A stretch of DNA of 64,000 nt from Tenacibaculum dicentrarchi (GTDB lineage: Bacteria > Bacteroidota > Bacteroidia > Flavobacteriales > Flavobacteriaceae): positions 1,412,001-1,476,000 of the forward strand of contig NZ_OZ038524.1 of assembly GCF_964036635.1 (NCBI RefSeq), in the 5' to 3' direction. The notes below the pieces were generated by a model. That model ran no database searches. It was not told the origin of the DNA and was given only the letters and a program-made list of their open reading frames with translations. How positions within the stretch are numbered: the first letter of the stretch is position 1; each line of letters opens with the position of its first letter. Positions 1 to 7,867 of this stretch are shown here, in pieces. A program made the position numbers and the translations under genes.

Positions 1-390
1 GTTGCTCCTGAAGTAGTTTCGCATAATATGGAAACTGTACGCAGGTTAACACGTGAAGTTCGTATTCAAGCAAAATACGATAGAAGTTTAGGGGTGTTAA
101 AATACTTGAAAGAAAAAGGAATGCGTACTAAATCGGGAATTATGCTTGGTTTAGGCGAAAAGGAAGAGGAAGTTATTCAAACCATGAAAGATTTACGTGC
201 TGTTGGTTTAGATATTATTACTATTGGGCAGTACTTACAGCCTAGTAAAAAACACTTACCTGTTAAGCAATTTATTACCCCCGATCAATTTAAAAAATAC
301 GAAACTTTAGGTTTAGAAATGGGCTTTATGTATGTAGAAAGTGGTGCTTTGGTCCGTTCGTCTTACAAAGCACATAAACATGCTCAATAA
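1..390 (+). CDS. lipA: Lipoyl synthase, C-terminal part (5' end off window)
   Basis: The window opens inside this gene; 129 codons are read in frame from base 1 to TAA at 388-390. Lipoyl synthase is a cytosolic radical SAM enzyme that puts sulfur on C6 and C8 of octanoyl-lipoyl domains of 2-oxoacid dehydrogenases and the glycine cleavage H protein. The visible part has the LipA-typical stretches [28 protein letters not shown] and TIGQYLQPS, and near the C-terminus the RSSY motif whose serine ligates the auxiliary iron-sulfur cluster in this family. The cysteine motifs that bind the clusters lie upstream, outside the window. A strong hairpin terminator follows 187 bases downstream. Confidence 0.96.
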   Translation, partial: VAPEVVSHNMETVRRLTREVRIQAKYDRSLGVLKYLKEKGMRTKSGIMLGLGEKEEEVIQTMKDLRAVGLDIITIGQYLQPSKKHLPVKQFITPDQFKKYETLGLEMGFMYVESGALVRSSYKAHKHAQ

Positions 391-576
391 TAATTAAGAA
401 TTTATTAACGTTTTAACCCCTTAAACAAGTCAATAGCGTTAAAAAAATGTCAAATAATTTATTTTTAAGCAACACCAATTGTTTAAGTTTTAATTTTGCA
501 GTGCCTTTAGTTAATAAATGCTTTAAAACAGCTTTGTAAACTGTTTTTCATAATTTAAATTATTTGAATTAATTTA

Positions 577-606
577 AAAAAGCCCACTCTTATGAGTGGG
601 CTTTTT
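577..606. terminator. Bidirectional intrinsic terminator between lipA and cbs
   Basis: A perfect 13-bp inverted repeat (AAAAAGCCCACTC at 577-589, GAGTGGGCTTTTT at 594-606) with a TTAT loop. A-run and T-run flank the GC core, so it can end transcription from both lipA (plus) and the convergent cystathionine beta-synthase gene (minus). Confidence 0.9.
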
Positions 607-634
607 AATTATTTTTACTTTTAAATAAAAAATA

Positions 635-1993
635 TTAAATAGCATTTATAATATCGTACTTGGTAATAATATGGTGTTTTCCATTTCCTAAATCAACTAA
701 AACTGCTTGATTTTCTTTTGTAATTAACTTAGAAACAGCATCAATTGAAGCGTCTAACTTTACCATAGGATACATAGCGCCCATTATATCTTTTATTGGC
801 GTATCGGCAATGTTTTTATCGGCAATATAACGGTGTAATAAATCTGCTTCGTCAATAGAACCTACAAAACCATTGGCATCTCTTACCGGGATTTGTGAAA
901 TTTTAAATGCACGCATTCTTTCAATAGCATGCGACACTAATTCTTCGGTTTGAACGCTTACTAAAGCTTTATCAAGGTGTCCTTTAATTAAATCTTCAGC
1001 GGTAGTTACTTCTTTATCTAAATAACCACGTTCACGCATCCAATCGTCATTAAACATTTTCCCTACGTATCTACTTCCGTGGTCATGAAAAATAACAACT
1101 ACTACATCGTCTTTTTTGAAATGTTCTTTTAATTGTAACATTCCTTTTATTGCTGATCCTGCTGAATTCCCAACAAAAATCCCTTCTTCTTTGGCTATTT
1201 TACGGGTATAAACGGCTGCATCTTTATCGGTAACTTTGGTAAAACCATCGATTACAGAAAAATCTACGTTTTTAGGCAAAATATCTTCTCCAATTCCTTC
1301 GGTGATATATGGATAAATTTCATTTTCATCAAAAACACCTGTTTCGTGAAATTTCTTAAACACAGAGCCGTAGGTATCAATTCCCCAAACTTTTATATTC
1401 GGGTTTTGCTCTTTTAAATACTTTGATGTTCCTGAAATAGTTCCTCCTGTTCCTACTCCAACTACTAAATGTGTAATTTTACCATCAGTTTGTTCCCAAA
1501 TTTCAGGTCCTGTTTGCTCGTAATGTGTTAAAGCATTCGATGGATTATCATATTGATTTACATACCATGAGTTTGGCGTTTCTGCTCCTAATCGCTTAGA
1601 AACTGAATAATATGAACGAGGGTCTTCTGGCTCTACATTTGTTGGGCAAACAATAACCTGTGCACCAACGGCACGTAAAATATCCATTTTTTCTTTAGAC
1701 TGCTTATCAGAAAGTACAAAAATACATTTATAGCCTTTTATAATTGCCGCTAAAGCCAATCCCATTCCTGTATTTCCTGAAGTTCCTTCAATAATAGTTC
1801 CTCCTGGTTTTAAACGACCGTCTGCCTCAGCATCTTCAATCATTTTTACTGCCATTCTATCTTTAATAGAGTTCCCTGGATTAAAGGTTTCTACTTTGGC
1901 TAAAACTAAAGCATCGATTTCTTTGGTTACAGAATTTAACTGAACTAATGGCGTGTTTCCAATAGTTTCTAAAATATTTTTTGCGTATTTCAT
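635..1993 (-). CDS. Cystathionine beta-synthase / cysteine synthase-type PLP enzyme with C-terminal CBS pair
   Basis: A 452-residue fold-type II PLP enzyme. The PLP-binding lysine is in NPGNSIKDR (K44), the substrate/PLP loop is GTSGNTG near residue 70, and the phosphate-binding glycine loop is GVGTGGTISG near residue 180. The last ~120 residues form a pair of CBS domains, the regulatory module that binds adenosyl ligands in cystathionine beta-synthases; there is no N-terminal heme domain. It condenses serine (or O-acetylserine) with homocysteine or sulfide in cytosolic transsulfuration or cysteine synthesis; the CBS tail favours cystathionine beta-synthase. It is a single-gene unit with its own promoter at 2012-2041 and the terminator at 577-606. 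Confidence 0.92.
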   Translation of the reverse strand: MKYAKNILETIGNTPLVQLNSVTKEIDALVLAKVETFNPGNSIKDRMAVKMIEDAEADGRLKPGGTIIEGTSGNTGMGLALAAIIKGYKCIFVLSDKQSKEKMDILRAVGAQVIVCPTNVEPEDPRSYYSVSKRLGAETPNSWYVNQYDNPSNALTHYEQTGPEIWEQTDGKITHLVVGVGTGGTISGTSKYLKEQNPNIKVWGIDTYGSVFKKFHETGVFDENEIYPYITEGIGEDILPKNVDFSVIDGFTKVTDKDAAVYTRKIAKEEGIFVGNSAGSAIKGMLQLKEHFKKDDVVVVIFHDHGSRYVGKMFNDDWMRERGYLDKEVTTAEDLIKGHLDKALVSVQTEELVSHAIERMRAFKISQIPVRDANGFVGSIDEADLLHRYIADKNIADTPIKDIMGAMYPMVKLDASIDAVSKLITKENQAVLVDLGNGKHHIITKYDIINAI

Positions 1994-2011
1994 TTCTTCG
2001 TTTTACAAAGG

Positions 2012-2041
2012 CAAAGGTAATTTTTTTTAAACGTTTTACAA
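2012..2041 (-). promoter_or_regulatory. Bacteroidota housekeeping promoter for the CBS gene
   Basis: On the minus strand TTG (2041-2039) is followed by 19 bases and TACCTTTG (2019-2012), matching the Bacteroidota -33/-7 pattern TTG-N19-TAnnTTTG. It ends 18 bases before the start codon at 1993. Confidence 0.65.
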
Positions 2042-2245
2042 GTATCCTATTTGTTTAGTATTTGTTATTAATAGCAAGAAAAATCGTAATATAATTACTA
2101 TATTTTCTGCTTTTAACACCTCAGATTATCAATCATACTAAAAGTAGTCGCTTATTTTTAAAATTTAAAAAACCATAACATTTTAAGGTTATGACTTTAT
2201 ATTTTTACTATTGTTATCGCTTGCTTATATACGCCTGACTTAGTA

Positions 2246-2869
2246 CTAAACTGCTAAAAGAGTTTGATCTCTATCAAAAGACCATTTATTGTCTTTTCTA
2301 GATAAATAAATTATGTGCTCACTATAACAACCATCTAAACAATCAAATTTTAACACAAAAAATGCTTTATTTTTTCTTTTATTGATGTAAACTCTTGAAA
2401 ACACATATCTAGCTACTGTAGCACTATCATAAGAAGAAAAAGATATATTTTTTGAAAGTTTAATCTCTTGTGTCGGATTAAAATTAATTTCTTCTTTAGA
2501 TTTCAAATCATAATCATCTATGTTCAAAACTAACTCTAGTGTCTTATTGTTGACAGAAGTTAATGTCTCATTTATAAAAACATTTAGTGTCTTTTTTATT
2601 TTTCTATTTTTCTTATATTCAACATAAAGACTATCAAAACCAATCTTTTCTAATTCATCTTCAGTATAAATTCTCTGTTTATAATCTCTAAAGCCTTCAA
2701 ATGAATAATCATTAATAAATAAATCGGAAAAAACATCATTAATCACATCTAAATCTTTAATATTTTCTTTTTTCAAATCACATGAAAACAATAATAAAAT
2801 TGCTATAAAAAAGATGGTAATAAAATTTTTGATATATAGAGCATGTTTAAAAATTAAATAAACTGTCAT
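2246..2869 (-). CDS. Hypothetical lipoprotein
   Basis: A 207-residue protein I do not recognise. Residues 1-30 hold a hydrophobic segment ending in LLLFSC, a lipobox, so it should be lipidated and anchored on the periplasmic side of a membrane. The mature part is charged and rich in Lys, Asp and Asn with no catalytic motif seen; it has a CxxxC pair (DCLDGC) near residue 180. The only ATG lies inside an inverted repeat (2863-2941), so the element may have supplied or replaced the native start; there is no other Met before the signal sequence. It stands alone, with no operon partner. Confidence 0.65.
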   Translation of the reverse strand: MTVYLIFKHALYIKNFITIFFIAILLLFSCDLKKENIKDLDVINDVFSDLFINDYSFEGFRDYKQRIYTEDELEKIGFDSLYVEYKKNRKIKKTLNVFINETLTSVNNKTLELVLNIDDYDLKSKEEINFNPTQEIKLSKNISFSSYDSATVARYVFSRVYINKRKNKAFFVLKFDCLDGCYSEHIIYLSRKDNKWSFDRDQTLLAV

Positions 2870-2941
2870 TTCGAGTGTTTTTTCCCTCCAAATTCCTTTT
2901 AGTCATTAAAATCACTCGAATTGACAAGAATTATCAAAAAA
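2863..2941. repeat. Dispersed inverted-repeat element, family B, copy 1
   Basis: Arms TGTCATTTCGAGTG (2864-2877) and CACTCGAATTGACA (2913-2926) are complementary except for one base, followed by AGAATTATC and an A-run. The right half is almost identical to 22498-22530, so this is a dispersed element. The left arm overlaps the start codon of the lipoprotein gene. Confidence 0.75.
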
Positions 2942-2964
2942 AAGCTAAAAACTATGATAAATTA

Positions 2965-2998
2965 GGATGCGAAACTGAAATAAATTCAGTTTGACGGA
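2965..2998. repeat. Short hairpin repeat, family C, copy 1
   Basis: Hairpin AAACTGAA (2972-2979) / TTCAGTTT (2985-2992) preceded by GATGCG and followed by GACGG. A related hairpin with the same flanks (GATGCTGAA...TTCAGCATAACGAC) occurs at 6031-6059. The 2870-3227 gap holds only this, the family B element and the family A element below. Confidence 0.5.
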
Positions 2999-3116
2999 TT
3001 CGATTTCTTATTTTTATCTTACAAAACTTTTTTAGATGAAATTTAAACAGGCTCATAGTATAGATAATTTTGATTGATTTTTACAAGGAAACTAATAGCT
3101 GTAAATTCCCTAAAAA

Positions 3117-3202
3117 TCCCTAGCCCCGATTGTAGCATTTGTTTGAGCTCTTTTTTGATTTTTCTTCAAAAAAAGCGAGTGCGGAAAGCGGGAAATAGCT
3201 CC
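3117..3202 (+). repeat. Structured intergenic repeat, family A, copy 1 (RNA-like)
   Basis: Contains TAGCCCCGATTG, then TTTGTTTGAGCTCTTTTTT, an A/T hairpin, AAAAAAAGCGAGT and GCGGAAAGCGGGAAATAGCT. Outer CCCG can pair with CGGG and the inner GAGCTC/T-run with A-run/GCGAG, giving a long hairpin. Nearly the same sequence is at 22215-22299 (opposite strand), and a relative at 23354-23446. It begins 26 bases past the stop of the minus-strand permease gene. It may be a structured RNA or 3'-end element; the Rfam Flavo-1 family is a candidate I cannot test. Confidence 0.7.
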
Positions 3203-3227
3203 AAAAAAAAAGTCTAAAAATAATTAT

Positions 3228-4463
3228 TTACGCAAATTTTATGGCTTTTGATGGGGCTATTTTTGTGATAATATATGAAGGGATTATCAGCATTAAAAAA
3301 CATAAAAATAGCGTTCCTAAACTTAGTGTGATAATCGCTAAAATACTGATATCAACAGGTACGGTTGCCACTGCATAGGTTGCGGGGTTTAGCTCGATTA
3401 TTTTAAAGTATTTTTGAATTAATAACAGCGATATCCCTATTAAATTACCCCAAAAAAGTCCTTTTAAAATTAAATAAGAGGCGTTGTATAAAAATATTTT
3501 TTGAATGCTCCAATTACTGCTTCCTAAGGCTTTTAAAATACCAACCATTTGTACACGCTCTAATATTAAAACCAGCAAGGCGGTTATCATATTAATTCCG
3601 GCTATTAAAATCATAATTCCAATGATAAACCATACGTTATTATCAAAAAGTTTAATCCAATCAAAAATTAATGGGTAATTTTCTACAATCGTCATGCTGT
3701 TTAAGGTAGATCCGATGTTGCTATAAATCTCGTTTCCTTTTTGGGTTAACTCCTCAAAATTATCAATTAAAACTTCAAAACCGCCTATTTGATCGGCTGT
3801 CCAACGGTTAATTTGTCGAACTTCTCGGATATCGCCAAGTAGCATAGTTTTATCAAATTGGGCAAAACCTGTATTGTAAATCCCTACAATAATTGGCTTT
3901 CGCATTTTATATTTCAGCTTGCTTTTGGTAGCGCTAAAAAGGGTTTGAATGGTGTCGTTTAATTTCAAATTTAACCTGCTGGCAATTGCCTGAGAAATTA
4001 GTATTTCTTTGTTTCGAGGCAACTCAAAATTTGGCAAGCGTCCTTCGACTAAATATTCTTTGAAAAATGAAAAATCATAATCGGAAGAAACACCTTTAAA
4101 AACAATGGCTTCAAAATCGGTTGGGGTTCTTATAATTCCGCCGATATTGGCAAAAACTTGCACGTTTTTAATGCCTTGAATATGTGTAAACTTCGGATAA
4201 AAATCTTGGGTTTTAGAAATCGGTACGGTAGAAATATCTGAGTTATTGGTATCGTAATTTACAATTTGAATATGCCCTTTAAAGCCCGTCATTTTATCGC
4301 TGATTTTTTTCTGAAAACCTGATGCGATTGCTACGGAAATTAACATAATTACAATACCTAAAGCAATAGCAATAGTCGCAATTTTAATAATAGGCGATGA
4401 AATACTGCTTTCACGTTCTTTTCCTGCAATAATTCGTTTGGCGATAAATAATTCGAAATTCAA
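3228..4463 (-). CDS. FtsX-like ABC permease, LolC/LolE family
   Basis: A 411-residue inner-membrane protein with the LolC/E architecture: a short amphipathic N-terminus (IAKRIIAGKERES), TM1 at about 28-50, a ~220-residue periplasmic domain, and three TM segments at about 280-300, 330-350 and 375-400 forming the FtsX domain. LolC/E work with ATPase LolD to extract lipoproteins from the inner membrane for the LolA carrier. No ATPase gene is adjacent, which is usual when lolD is elsewhere. A MacB-like role is less likely because the sequence starts directly with the permease. It is a single gene, divergent from the DUF1343 gene, followed by a family A repeat. Confidence 0.88.
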   Translation of the reverse strand: MNFELFIAKRIIAGKERESSISSPIIKIATIAIALGIVIMLISVAIASGFQKKISDKMTGFKGHIQIVNYDTNNSDISTVPISKTQDFYPKFTHIQGIKNVQVFANIGGIIRTPTDFEAIVFKGVSSDYDFSFFKEYLVEGRLPNFELPRNKEILISQAIASRLNLKLNDTIQTLFSATKSKLKYKMRKPIIVGIYNTGFAQFDKTMLLGDIREVRQINRWTADQIGGFEVLIDNFEELTQKGNEIYSNIGSTLNSMTIVENYPLIFDWIKLFDNNVWFIIGIMILIAGINMITALLVLILERVQMVGILKALGSSNWSIQKIFLYNASYLILKGLFWGNLIGISLLLIQKYFKIIELNPATYAVATVPVDISILAIITLSLGTLFLCFLMLIIPSYIITKIAPSKAIKFA

Positions 4464-4603
4464 AAGTTATATTTTTTTAGAGACTCAAAAGTACTTAATT
4501 ATTGCTTAATTTTAGGCGATGCTTAGTAGCAATTAAATTTTTAGTGGTTTTTATTCGTAAAAGGTTTTTAAGTAGTAATTTTATCTTTTTTAAAGATATT
4601 TAC

Positions 4604-5893
4604 ATGAAAAACAATTTTAGTTACTTTTTATTATTATTAATCTGTTTTAGTTTTCAATTTTCTTCTTGCGCTCAGCAACAGAAATCAATGCCTAAAAAGG
4701 TAGCAACAGCAACTACAACCCCTACAAAAACAACACTTCCTTTAAAAATTGGCGCTGATAGAACCAATTTATATCTACATAAATTAAAAGGAAAAAATAT
4801 CGCTATTGTAGCCAATCAAACTTCTGTTTTAAATGTTTTACAACGTGCCGAAGTAGCTCCTAATACAATGGGGTTAAAAACAGTACAATATCATTTAGTT
4901 GATTATTTACACGATTATAAAAACATCAACGTGCAAAAAGTTTTTGCACCCGAACATGGTTTTCGTGGTAAAGCAGATGCTGGCGAAACGGTTATTGACG
5001 GCGTTGATACTAAAACGCAATTACCGATTATTTCGTTGTACGGAAAAAATAAAAAGCCCTCGCAAGCGCAATTAAAAAATATCGATGCTGTAGTTTTTGA
5101 TATTCAAGATGTTGGCGCTCGTTTTTACACCTATATATCGTCATTGCATTATGTAATGGAGGCCTGTGCCCAGGCAAATATCCCTGTAATTATTTTGGAT
5201 AGACCCAACCCTAACGCTCATTATATTGATGGTCCTGTTTTGCAAATGACGCATACAAGTTTTGTAGGAATGCACCCTGTTCCCGTGGTTTATGGAATGA
5301 CAATTGGCGAGTATGGAAAAATGATAAATGGCGAAAATTGGCTTAAAAACACTTCAGGAAATGTAAAATCTAGTCTAAAATGTGATTTAACCGTAATTCC
5401 TTTAGAAAATTATACGCATAATACAAGTTATAATTTACCGATAAAACCATCGCCTAATTTACCCAATGAAATTTCTATAAACCTATACCCTAGCCTTTGT
5501 TTTTTTGAAGGTACAACGGTTTCGGCAGGTAGAGGAACTAACAAGCAGTTTCAAATTTATGGTGCGCCTTATTTGAAAAAAACGGCCTTTAGTTTTACCC
5601 CAAAAGCTAACGATGGTTCAAAATACCCAAAGTATAAAGGGAAATTATGCTATGGTGAAAACTTGCAAAAACAGCCAAAACTTTCGGGCTTAAACTTATC
5701 TTGGCTGATAAAAGCCTATAAAGAATCGCCTAAAAAATCTTTTTTCACCGTGTTTTTTACCAAACTTGCTGGAACAAAAAAATTACAGCAACAAATTCAA
5801 CAAGGTTTATCAGAAAAAGAGATTAAAAAATCATGGGAAAAAGACTTGTTTGAATTTAAGAAAATTAGAGCGAAATATTTGATTTATAAATAG
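4604..5893 (+). CDS. DUF1343 lipoprotein, NamZ-type exo-beta-N-acetylmuramidase family
   Basis: A 429-residue protein from ATG 4604; an upstream in-frame ATG at 4502 would bury the signal sequence, so 4604 is preferred. The N-terminus is a lipoprotein signal ending FQFSSC (C22). The DUF1343 signatures are all present: VANQTSV, FAPEHGFRG, DIQDVGARFYTYISSL, DRPNPN, GMTIGEYGKMINGE and FFEGTTVSAGRGT. Characterised family members (NamZ) release terminal N-acetylmuramic acid from peptidoglycan fragments, so a cell-wall turnover or recycling role at the membrane is inferred. Divergent from the LolC/E-type gene; no recycling genes are adjacent. Confidence 0.88.
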   Translation: MKNNFSYFLLLLICFSFQFSSCAQQQKSMPKKVATATTTPTKTTLPLKIGADRTNLYLHKLKGKNIAIVANQTSVLNVLQRAEVAPNTMGLKTVQYHLVDYLHDYKNINVQKVFAPEHGFRGKADAGETVIDGVDTKTQLPIISLYGKNKKPSQAQLKNIDAVVFDIQDVGARFYTYISSLHYVMEACAQANIPVIILDRPNPNAHYIDGPVLQMTHTSFVGMHPVPVVYGMTIGEYGKMINGENWLKNTSGNVKSSLKCDLTVIPLENYTHNTSYNLPIKPSPNLPNEISINLYPSLCFFEGTTVSAGRGTNKQFQIYGAPYLKKTAFSFTPKANDGSKYPKYKGKLCYGENLQKQPKLSGLNLSWLIKAYKESPKKSFFTVFFTKLAGTKKLQQQIQQGLSEKEIKKSWEKDLFEFKKIRAKYLIYK

Positions 5894-5930
5894 CATTTAA
5901 AATTAAACTAAGAAAGGCAAGGATAAAAGA

Positions 5931-5948
5931 AAGGGGTTGAAACCCCTT
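5931..5948. terminator. Probable bidirectional hairpin terminator
   Basis: AAGGGGTT (5931-5938) pairs with AACCCCTT (5941-5948) around a GA loop; GTTAAAAAG follows on the plus side and a T-rich run on the minus side. It lies between the convergent DUF1343 and methyltransferase genes. Confidence 0.5.
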
Positions 5949-6027
5949 GTTAAAAAGAGTATCAAATCGAACCTGTCAATATGTATTTATTTCAGATTCT
6001 CATCCTGATTTGCCGTAGTTCTACTCT

Positions 6028-6060
6028 GATGCGATGCTGAAAAAATTCAGCATAACGACA
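6028..6060. repeat. Short hairpin repeat, family C, copy 2
   Basis: Perfect 8-bp stem ATGCTGAA (6034-6041) / TTCAGCAT (6046-6053), flanked by GATGCG and AACGAC. It matches the hairpin at 2965-2998 in layout and flanks. Confidence 0.5.
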
Positions 6061-6083
6061 CAAAATAAAAGCATAAAAATCAC

Positions 6084-6761
6084 TTAAAAAATAGTGTAAA
6101 GTGTCGTTACAATTATGCCTTTTTTATCTTCTAAAACAACCGATAAAAGCTCTTTTTTCTCTTTCATTTGAAAATTAAAAGGAGCTTTTAAAATATTTAA
6201 TCCGCTTTTCTTTTTAAGTCGAATCCCCTGCCCTGAAATAATATCTTTATTTGGAATAAACTCTCCGTTTGGTAAATGTTCGGTTAAAATAACGTATTTA
6301 AAATCGGCTAATTTAGTTAGCACTTTTTGTACTTCATCGTTCGATAAATGTTGTAAAACTTGCCTTAAAATTATGCAATCGGCAGTTGGTAAGGTATCTT
6401 TTGCGATATCTAAGGTTTGAAAAGTTAAATTCGGATTTTTAAATTTTTCGGTGTTATATGTTATGAGTTCTGGCACAATATCTGCCGCAATATATTGCTT
6501 TGTATGTGTTACTAATTCTTTTCCGATATTAAAATCGCCACAGCCTAAATCGCAAACTATTAATGGTGTTTCAAAAGATTTTAAAAATGAACTTACCACC
6601 GATAAATAAGGCGCTACAATTTCAGCCTGGTGTGAACCCGCTCCCGAATAAAAAGCGCTGTTGTTATTTCCCCATAAATTCAGTTCATAAACCTGTTGCA
6701 TTGCCTCTTTTGTTGGCCATGGAGTTTTTGGAGGTTTAGGATTTGTCGTTAAATTATTCAT
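6084..6761 (-). CDS. Class I SAM-dependent methyltransferase, substrate unknown
   Basis: A 225-residue cytosolic protein with Rossmann-fold methyltransferase motifs: motif I VCDLGCGDFNIG near residue 70, acidic end of strand 2 in IAADIVPELI, motif II region FQTLDIAKDTLPTADCIILRQVLQHL, and motif III region KYVILTEHLPNGEF. The N-terminal stretch with KEAMQQVYELNLWG...FYSGAGSHQ is shared with a small-molecule/protein methyltransferase group whose substrate I cannot name. Single gene, convergent with the DUF1343 gene. Confidence 0.8.
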   Translation of the reverse strand: MNNLTTNPKPPKTPWPTKEAMQQVYELNLWGNNNSAFYSGAGSHQAEIVAPYLSVVSSFLKSFETPLIVCDLGCGDFNIGKELVTHTKQYIAADIVPELITYNTEKFKNPNLTFQTLDIAKDTLPTADCIILRQVLQHLSNDEVQKVLTKLADFKYVILTEHLPNGEFIPNKDIISGQGIRLKKKSGLNILKAPFNFQMKEKKELLSVVLEDKKGIIVTTLYTIF

Positions 6762-6892
6762 TTATAGATTATTATTTATAATAAATTAAAGCGATTATTA
6801 TTGAGGATAAATTAAGCTTCAAAAATAATAGAAAATAATAGAATTGTATCTTTATCCTCTTTTAAAATTATAAAAATTATTTATTAAAATAA

Positions 6893-7252
6893 ATGAAAGA
6901 CGCAAATATAGCATCCGCAAGTAAAACCAAAACTTACAATAAAGTTCAAAAAGAAATTAAAAAATGGATGCGTAAAAATTCTTTTTTAATTACAAAAAAC
7001 GCAAGATGGTACGTAGGAATTACCAACGATCCTAGCAGACGAAAAAGAGAACACAAAAATAAAAATAATATACAATGTCTGTATTGGAAAACGTGGAATA
7101 TGAAATCTGTTCGACTATCATTGGCCTTAGAAACTCATTTTCATAATAAAGGTTTATTGGATAAAGACCTAAAAGGTGGTTACGATAGAAAAACATCCAA
7201 ACATATTTATGTTTATAAGAAGTTTCCTACTTTGATTAATAAATTGAAGTAA
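6893..7252 (+). CDS. Degenerate GIY-YIG-like nuclease domain protein
   Basis: A 119-residue basic protein. WYVGITNDPSRRKREH near residues 42-57 matches the YIG half of a GIY-YIG domain followed by the conserved Arg and His, and ALETHFHNKG carries a glutamate in the position expected for the metal-binding Glu. The first GIY strand is not recognisable, so activity is uncertain. The N-terminal 40 residues are Lys-rich and may bind nucleic acid. It opens the accessory block that leads into the SMC cassette and is separated from it by 600 bases. GIY-YIG proteins are nucleases of repair, restriction and mobile elements. Confidence 0.6.
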   Translation: MKDANIASASKTKTYNKVQKEIKKWMRKNSFLITKNARWYVGITNDPSRRKREHKNKNNIQCLYWKTWNMKSVRLSLALETHFHNKGLLDKDLKGGYDRKTSKHIYVYKKFPTLINKLK

Positions 7253-7422
7253 CTTTATTAAATCATTTTATTTAGAAATATACCTAAAATATTGATGAAC
7301 GAGAAAATATAGGTATATCTGATTTTGATAAAATTAGACAAATAATCATTTTACTTGTTTATCTTTAATATTTACAGATGTTCAATAAATTAAAATTATC
7401 AAAATAATATATCCAAAAACTA

Positions 7423-7680
7423 ATGATTTTAAATAAAAACAAAATTCCAGTAGCTTTTTCTATTATACAACTATTATGTTTCGTTTTATATTATATTTTT
7501 GATACTCCTCTTGTACACCCTCATGTTATGATATCTATAGAAACATTCTTTTTTTTAATAATAAATACTTTTTTAATACTTCTATTTTCGATATTTTTTT
7601 TAATTAAAAAAAAACAAAATATTAGTATTTGGATTATCCCTTTTTTCTTGTTTATCTTTAATTTATATCAAACTACATAA
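7423..7680 (+). CDS. Small hypothetical membrane protein
   Basis: An 85-residue, strongly hydrophobic product with three likely membrane segments (about 10-25, 36-62 and 70-80) and a central KKKQ turn, beginning with ATG. I do not recognise it. It lies between the GIY-YIG-like gene and the SMC cassette on the same strand. In DNA this AT-rich a chance hydrophobic reading frame is possible, so its coding status is uncertain. Confidence 0.4.
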   Translation: MILNKNKIPVAFSIIQLLCFVLYYIFDTPLVHPHVMISIETFFFLIINTFLILLFSIFFLIKKKQNISIWIIPFFLFIFNLYQTT

Positions 7681-7811
7681 TATTTAAAAAATAGATAATA
7701 ATTTAAATAGGATTTATTTCAACATAATGATAATTTGGTTTAAAATAAAAATTAAACTAACATCAAACTATATTTCAAGTATTTAATCTTGATTTTTTTG
7801 TATTTTTATAG

Positions 7812-7842
7812 AACATCGCCAAGTATGAAATTTGGCGATGTT
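7812..7842. promoter_or_regulatory. 11-bp perfect inverted repeat at the head of the Jet cassette
   Basis: AACATCGCCAA (7812-7822) and TTGGCGATGTT (7832-7842) are exact reverse complements around a 9-base loop. It is the only GC-containing palindrome in a very AT-rich leader and ends 25 bases before the preferred jetA start; an earlier in-frame ATG (7838) lies inside its right arm. It could be an operator for a repressor or an mRNA hairpin that limits translation. It lacks a clean T-run, so a terminator is less likely. Confidence 0.55.
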
Positions 7843-7867
7843 TAAATTGCTGAAAAAAATTTGGTTT

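Noticed and set aside
1994..2245. Small gene or RNA in the gap upstream of the CBS gene
   Set aside because: Apart from the promoter at 2012-2041 and a weak 6-bp stem (CATAAC/GTTATG) near 2172-2190 nothing is supported.
7832..7867. TTG (7832) or ATG (7838) as the start of the first Jet gene
   Set aside because: Both lie in the arm of a perfect palindrome; ATG 7868 gives a natural N-terminus. ATG 7838 cannot be fully excluded.
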